In this document: positions 59,830 through 64,000 of the stretch, in pieces | Layout: the number at the start of each line of letters is the position of its first letter | Numbering within the stretch: position 1 is the stretch's first letter | Source of the DNA: Gemmatimonadota bacterium | GTDB lineage: Bacteria; Gemmatimonadota; Gemmatimonadetes; Longimicrobiales; Gaopeijiaceae | DNA: 64,000 nt | Direction of reading: 5' to 3' | Assembly: GCA_030827315.1 (NCBI GenBank) | Contig: JAURER010000004.1 | Span: 56,194 to 120,193 of the forward strand | The notes under the pieces: model-generated | The model's input: the letters and a program-made list of their open reading frames with translations, nothing else | What the model was told of the DNA's origin: nothing | Database searches by the model: none | Made by a program: the position numbers and the translations under genes

Positions 59830-60978
59830 ATGGACCCCATCTATCTCGATCACGCGGCGACCACGCCCCTTCGCGAGGAGGTGCTGGCCGCCATGCAGCC
59901 CTGGCAGAGCGACGCGTTCGGCAACGCGTCTTCCCTGCACCGCTGGGGGCGCGCAGCGCACGCCGCCCTCGAGGGCGCGCGCGCCGAGGTCGCCGCCGCG
60001 CTGGGTGCGCGCCCGGCCGAGATCTTCTTCGTGCGCGGTGGCACCGAGTCGGACAACCTCGCCCTGATCGGATCCACCCGCGCGAAGGCCGCGTCCGGGC
60101 GACCCGTGCTCGTCATCAGCTCGGTCGAGCACAGCGCCGTGCGGGACGCCGCCGCACACCTGTCCGCCGAGGGCGCGGCGGACGTGCGGGTCGCCGAGGT
60201 GTCTGCCGACGGTGCCCTCGATCTCGAGGCGCTGGCCGCGATGATCGAGGGGCGCGAGGCCACGGTTTCGGTGATGTGGGTCAACAACGAGACCGGTCTG
60301 ACGCTCCCCGTCGCCGCAGTCGCGCACCTCGCGCGCGCCCACGGGGCCACCTTCCACACCGACGCCGCACAGGCGGTCGGCAAGGTGCCCGTCGACCTGC
60401 GTGACGTGCCGGCCGACCTCCTCACCGCCACGGGCCACAAGATCAACGGCCCGAAGGGCACCGGCGTGCTCTTCGTGCGGGAGGGCACGCACGTGCCGCC
60501 GCTCCTCTTCGGGGGAGGACAGGAGCGGGGGCTCCGGCCGGGGACGGAGGACGTGTCGGGGGCGGTCGGCTTCGCCACCGCCCTCGGGCTCGCGGTCCGG
60601 GAGCGCGAAGCGAACGCTGCGCGCCTCACGCGACTGCGCGACGTCCTGGAAGCTGCACTCGTTGCCCGCGTCCCGGGGCTGCGGGTCAATTGTGCCGGCG
60701 GCCCCCGCTCGCCCCACGTGACCAGCGTCGGGATTCCGGATACGGACGGCGCGGCCCTGCTCATGGCGCTCGACCTCGAGGGCGTCGCCGCCTCGGGCGG
60801 ATCCGCCTGCCACAGCGGTGCCGCGCGGACGAGTCACGTGATCACGGCTCTCTACGGCGCGGACGACGCGACGGCCACCGTCCGATTCTCCCTGGGCCTC
60901 GGCACGACAGAAGCCGACGTGCTCCGAGCTGCGGAGACGACCGGCGTCGTCGTCGAACGCATGAGGGCGACGCCGTGA
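59830..60978 (+). CDS. Cysteine desulfurase (NifS/IscS/YrvO-like)
   Basis: The PLP enzyme takes sulfur from cysteine as a persulfide. The 382-residue protein has YLDHAATTPLR, FGNASSLHRWG, RGGTESDNLA, WVNNETG, FHTDAAQAVGK, the PLP-lysine TATGHKINGPKG (Lys204), and the active-site cysteine loop GSACHSGAARTSH (Cys327). mnmA follows after 28 nt. In Bacillus a dedicated desulfurase (YrvO) is likewise paired with MnmA, so delivery of sulfur to tRNA 2-thiouridine is likely. A role in Fe-S assembly is also possible. Confidence 0.94.
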   Translation: MDPIYLDHAATTPLREEVLAAMQPWQSDAFGNASSLHRWGRAAHAALEGARAEVAAALGARPAEIFFVRGGTESDNLALIGSTRAKAASGRPVLVISSVEHSAVRDAAAHLSAEGAADVRVAEVSADGALDLEALAAMIEGREATVSVMWVNNETGLTLPVAAVAHLARAHGATFHTDAAQAVGKVPVDLRDVPADLLTATGHKINGPKGTGVLFVREGTHVPPLLFGGGQERGLRPGTEDVSGAVGFATALGLAVREREANAARLTRLRDVLEAALVARVPGLRVNCAGGPRSPHVTSVGIPDTDGAALLMALDLEGVAASGGSACHSGAARTSHVITALYGADDATATVRFSLGLGTTEADVLRAAETTGVVVERMRATP

Positions 60979-61006
60979 TCGACCGGGGGACGCGGGGAGG
61001 CTGGAC

Positions 61007-62119
61007 GTGAGCCGCGTGCTGGTGGCCATGTCGGGCGGCGTCGATTCGTCGGTCGCCGCGGCGCTCCTCGCGGAGGCCGGGCACGAGGTCGTCGGCGTGA
61101 CCATGAAGACATTCTGCTATTCGGAGACCCCGGGCCACGGCAAGACGTGCTGCGGCCTCGACGGGATCACCGACGCGAGGAGGGTCGCCGACGCGCTCGG
61201 CATCGCGCACTACGTCTTCGATGTCGAGGAAGACTTCACGCGGGACGTCATCGACGATTTCGTCGACGAATACGCTCGCGGCCGCACGCCGAACCCGTGC
61301 GTGCGCTGCAACAGCAACACCAAGTTCCGGGATCTGCTCGTCCGGGGCCGCGCCCTCGGCTGTGACCGGATCGCCACGGGACACTACGTCCGCGTGGCCC
61401 ACGCCCCCGAAGGCTCGACCCTGATGCGCGGTCTCGATCCGTCCAAGGACCAGTCGTACTTCCTCTGGGGGCTGCCGGCGGATCTGCTGCCCCGACTCCT
61501 CTTCCCCGTGGGGGAACTCACCAAGGCCGAGGTCAGGACGCGGGCCCGCGAACTGGCGCTTGTCACCGCCGACAAGCCGGAGTCCCAGGAGATCTGTTTC
61601 GTCCCGAGCGGCGACTACCGCGATCTCCTTCGCAGACGTCTCGAAACCGTGCACCCGGCCCTCGAGCCCGGGCATCTGGTGCTGGCGGATGGGACCGTCG
61701 TGGGAGAGCACGAGGGTTTCGCGGGGTTCACGGTCGGGCAGAGAAAGCGAATCGGTGGCGGATTCGCCGAGCCGATGTTCGTCCTCGAAATCCGGCCGGA
61801 CGGGCGGGAGGTCGTCATCGGCCCGCGCGAGCAGCTCTTCCGCGACCGCGTCGTGATCGAAGAGCTGAACTGGCTCGGCCCGGCACCTGGGCCCGGCCGG
61901 AAGGTGCGCGCACAGCTGCGCTACCGCGCACCGGCGGCGGTGGGCGAGGTGCGGCTGCTCGCGAGCGGGCGAAGCGACGGGCCGGACCGTCTGGAAGTGG
62001 TACTCGATGAGCCGCAGGCCGCGATCACACCGGGTCAGTCCGCCGTGCTGTTCGACGGAGACGTCGTCCTCGGCGGCGGCCGTATCGCATCCGCCGGACT
62101 CAGTGCTTCAACCCGGTAG
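61007..62119 (+). CDS. mnmA: tRNA-specific 2-thiouridylase MnmA
   Basis: MnmA adenylates and thiolates U34 of Lys, Glu and Gln tRNAs. The 370-residue protein starts with GTG at 61007 (MSRVLVAMSGGVDSS) and has the PP-loop SGGVDSS (9-15). The first catalytic cysteine region is NPCVRCNSNTKFRDLL, and the second is SQEICFVPSGDYRDLL. The segment CCGLDGITDARRVAD is the variant form seen in Bacteroidetes-type MnmA. The C-terminal beta-barrel domain is complete. The 3' end overlaps dnaJ by 20 nt on the opposite strand. Confidence 0.95.
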   Translation: MSRVLVAMSGGVDSSVAAALLAEAGHEVVGVTMKTFCYSETPGHGKTCCGLDGITDARRVADALGIAHYVFDVEEDFTRDVIDDFVDEYARGRTPNPCVRCNSNTKFRDLLVRGRALGCDRIATGHYVRVAHAPEGSTLMRGLDPSKDQSYFLWGLPADLLPRLLFPVGELTKAEVRTRARELALVTADKPESQEICFVPSGDYRDLLRRRLETVHPALEPGHLVLADGTVVGEHEGFAGFTVGQRKRIGGGFAEPMFVLEIRPDGREVVIGPREQLFRDRVVIEELNWLGPAPGPGRKVRAQLRYRAPAAVGEVRLLASGRSDGPDRLEVVLDEPQAAITPGQSAVLFDGDVVLGGGRIASAGLSASTR

Positions 62120-63248
62120 CCTCCGCGAACTCCTCCATCATCCTGAGCTCCTCTTCCGTGAGCTTCTCCGGCACCGTGACGACCACCTCGACGTACTGGT
62201 CGCCGGTCTTGTCGGGCTTCTCGATCCCCTGCCCGCGAATCCGGAACTTCGTGCCCGACTGCGTCCCCTTCGGGATGTTGAGCACGACCTTTTTCCCGGA
62301 GATCGTCTTCACCCGGATCTTCGATCCGAGCGTGGCCTGGACGATGTTGATCGGCACCTTCACGTGGATGTCGAGCCCCTCTCTCCGGAAGAAGGAGTGC
62401 GGCTTGACCTTGTAGGTCAGGATCAGGTCACCCGGAGGCCCTCCGAGTCGGCCGCGCTCACCCTGCCCCGACAGGCGCGCCTTCGAGCCCGTCTCCACAC
62501 CGGGCCGAACGTTGATGGAGATCGTTCGATGCTGGCGTACCGTCCCGCGTCCCACGCACGACGCGCAAGGCGTCTCCGGGATCCTTCCGCGGCCGAAGCA
62601 CGCCGGGCACGGACGCTTCACGGCGAAGCCCCCCTGTCCGAACGAGACGCTGCCCGAGCCCCGGCACTCCTCGCACCGCGTGACCTGGGTGCCTGGCTTC
62701 GCGCCGTCGCCCCCGCACGTGGCGCAGTCCTCGGTGATCGCGACGTCGACCGAGACTCTGCCACCCCGCGCGGCCGTGAGAAACGGAATCTCCACCACGT
62801 ATTCGACGTTCTCGCCCTTCTGCCGACCCGACGACTGCTTCGGTCCCGCGCCGGGCCCGCCGTCCGGCCCCCGCTTGCCGCCGAGGTCGAAGAGGGAGCT
62901 GAAGAGGTCGGAGATGTTGCCGAAGCCTCCCTGAAGGTCGTCGAACGAGAAGCCCGGATCCGCGTGGGGCCCGCCGGAGCGCGGACGCGCCTGTCCCCCG
63001 CCCATGCCCCCGAAACCCAGAGTCCCGAGCCTTCGCATCTGATCGTACTGCTTGCGCTTGTCCGGATCGCTGAGGATCGAGTACGCCTCTCCGATCTCCT
63101 TGAAGCGGTCGGCGGCCTTGGGGTCCGACTGGTTCGCGTCCGGGTGGTTCTCCTTCGCCAGCTTTCGGTAGGCCTTCTTGATTTCGTCCTGGGTCGCCTT
63201 CTCCCTGACCCCGAGAATGTTGTAGAAGTCCTTGCCGGCCCCGGGCAT
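62100..63248 (-). CDS. dnaJ: Chaperone protein DnaJ
   Basis: DnaJ stimulates the ATPase of DnaK and delivers substrates. The 382-residue type I protein has a J domain with HPD (KENHPDANQ), and a Gly/Phe-rich linker (LGTLGFGGMGGG). Its zinc-finger domain has four CxxCxGxG repeats (CATCGGDG, CEECRGSG, CPACFGRG, CASCVGRG). The C-terminal substrate-binding domains (INVRPGVETGSKARLSGQG) follow. ATG at 63248 (MPGAGKDFYNILGV) is the family start. It lies 2 nt after grpE; dnaK is not adjacent. Confidence 0.96.
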   Translation of the reverse strand: MPGAGKDFYNILGVREKATQDEIKKAYRKLAKENHPDANQSDPKAADRFKEIGEAYSILSDPDKRKQYDQMRRLGTLGFGGMGGGQARPRSGGPHADPGFSFDDLQGGFGNISDLFSSLFDLGGKRGPDGGPGAGPKQSSGRQKGENVEYVVEIPFLTAARGGRVSVDVAITEDCATCGGDGAKPGTQVTRCEECRGSGSVSFGQGGFAVKRPCPACFGRGRIPETPCASCVGRGTVRQHRTISINVRPGVETGSKARLSGQGERGRLGGPPGDLILTYKVKPHSFFRREGLDIHVKVPINIVQATLGSKIRVKTISGKKVVLNIPKGTQSGTKFRIRGQGIEKPDKTGDQYVEVVVTVPEKLTEEELRMMEEFAEATGLKH

Positions 63249-63250
63249 GG

Positions 63251-63922
63251 TCAGCTCTGCGTGAAGACGCTCACCCGGGCCGGCCGGATGAGATTGCCCT
63301 TGAGCTGGTACCCCTTCTGGAACACTTGCGCTACCTGGTCGACCTGGTCGTCGGACTGCGCCGGAACGCGCATCATGGCTTCCATGAACGTGGGATCGAA
63401 GGCGACCCCGTTCGGCTCGATCACCTCGATACCGGCGTCGGTGAGCGCACGGGCGAATTTCCGCTCGACAAGGTCGATGCCTTCCATGATCGCCTCGACC
63501 GTGGCGTTCGAAAGATCGAGTTGAGCGACGCGCTGCAGGTCGTCCAGAACCTCGACGAGGCGTCCGGCCAGCTCCGACTGCGCACGGGCCCATGCGCCGA
63601 GTCGCTCCTGCTCGCTGCGGCGCTTGAAGTTGTTGAACTCCGCCACGAGCCGGAGGTGGCGGTCGTTGAGGGCCTCGAACTCCTCGCGGAGTACGCCGAG
63701 CTCCGTCCGGCTCGAGGCGTCGTCCGTCGGGGACGTGTCGACCGAGCCGGCACCGGCAGCCGCTCCGTGCCCGTCCGCGGCCCCCGGAAGATCCGGGCCC
63801 GGAGCCGCCGTGACACGCTCCGCGGAAGCCCGCGCGGCCGCGTCCGGCGACTCGCGGAGCTCGGACTCGAGTCCCTGGTCCTCGCGACCGGCCTTCTCGC
63901 TGCTGTTTCCGGATTCCGTCAT
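63251..63922 (-). CDS. grpE: Nucleotide exchange factor GrpE
   Basis: GrpE releases ADP from DnaK. The 223-residue protein has a long disordered N-terminus (about 1-70, rich in Ala, Ser, Asp). Then come the coiled-coil dimer helix (EEFEALNDRHLRLVAEFNNFKRR; in parts: RLVAEFNNFKRR), LVEVLDDLQRVAQL, and the beta-wing (GVAFDPTFMEAMM, VFQKGYQLKGNLIRPARVSV). ATG at 63922 is preferred over a TTG at 63958. dnaJ follows immediately. No CIRCE operator is seen in the 78 nt upstream. Confidence 0.94.
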   Translation of the reverse strand: MTESGNSSEKAGREDQGLESELRESPDAAARASAERVTAAPGPDLPGAADGHGAAAGAGSVDTSPTDDASSRTELGVLREEFEALNDRHLRLVAEFNNFKRRSEQERLGAWARAQSELAGRLVEVLDDLQRVAQLDLSNATVEAIMEGIDLVERKFARALTDAGIEVIEPNGVAFDPTFMEAMMRVPAQSDDQVDQVAQVFQKGYQLKGNLIRPARVSVFTQS

Positions 63923-64000
63923 CACTGACACTCGGGAGTCGGATGGATCAGCCGCCAACCGCAGCGGCCGCGCACGAAAGATACCACGGCACGCGGTCGA
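63923..64000. other. Right-edge sequence upstream of grpE
   Basis: These 78 nt hold no complete gene. A TTG at 63958 could extend grpE by 12 residues. No tRNA, terminator or heat-shock operator was seen. Confidence 0.4.

Noticed and set aside
63923..64000. CIRCE-type heat-shock operator upstream of grpE
   Set aside because: GACACTCGGGAGTC is too short and does not match TTAGCACTC-N9-GAGTGCTAA.
1..64000. CRISPR arrays, insertion sequences, prophage, tRNA or rRNA genes
   Set aside because: No spaced direct repeats of CRISPR type, no transposase or integrase, and no cloverleaf-like sequence were found in the intergenic gaps.

Overview
The window is a 64 kb, very GC-rich, gene-dense bacterial chromosome segment that is almost entirely housekeeping. 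The operon contents, the Bacteroidetes-like -10 elements (TAnnTT, sometimes TAnnTTTG), a short SigA-type sigma factor without region 1.1, the alternative GlmU-like protein beside ManC, a bacillithiol deacetylase and GatCAB together suggest a Gram-negative member of the Gemmatimonadota or a neighbouring FCB-group lineage. This placement is inference from gene content; no rRNA is present. I saw no tRNA, CRISPR array, insertion sequence, prophage or plasmid feature.

Positions 1-10.0 kb (minus strand) hold the transcription/translation operon rimP-nusA-ylxQ-infB-ylxP-rbfA-truB-ribF-rpsO-pnp, with pnp running off the left edge. Upstream lie murA and a small coiled-coil gene, closed by an intrinsic terminator. 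Positions 12.2-13.8 kb (plus) hold a membrane coiled-coil protein and a secreted zinc-phospholipase-C-like protein. Positions 13.8-21.7 kb (minus) form a tightly packed serS-histidine kinase-pcrA-gatC-gatA-gatB unit, preceded by a lipoprotein gene.

Positions 22.5-26.0 kb (plus) carry a receiver protein, mannose-1-phosphate guanylyltransferase, a GlmU-like sugar enzyme and a YycJ-type hydrolase. Positions 26.1-34.9 kb (minus) carry rplM-rpsI, then rpsB-tsf-pyrH-frr-uppS-cdsA-dxr-rseP and a secreted HExxH protein (DUF922). These cover ribosome supply, ribosome recycling, undecaprenyl and CDP-diacylglycerol lipids, isoprenoids and membrane proteolysis. Positions 35.0-42.3 kb (minus) carry the sigma factor, lepB, an NtrC-family regulator, an unknown anchored protein, thpR, an EamA transporter and comM.

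Positions 42.4-45.3 kb (plus) encode three-subunit proton-translocating transhydrogenase. Positions 45.4-51.6 kb (minus) are the most accessory part: a 1349-residue membrane sensor kinase, a small helical protein and a PLP decarboxylase. Positions 51.6-59.4 kb (plus) carry a divergent creatininase-family protein, a secreted unknown, a TolC/adaptor/two-permease efflux set without an ATPase, and bshB1. A small HIRAN-like gene (minus) and a cysteine desulfurase-mnmA pair (plus) share an overlapping divergent promoter. grpE-dnaJ (minus) close the window.

No clearly new defence or mobile system is visible. The most notable points are a MurA with Asp in place of the catalytic Cys, efflux permeases lacking a linked ATPase, the giant sensor kinase cluster, a standalone HIRAN-like protein with a shared divergent promoter, a long charged tail on ribosomal protein S2, and structured leaders around rpsO-pnp, rplM and rpsB.
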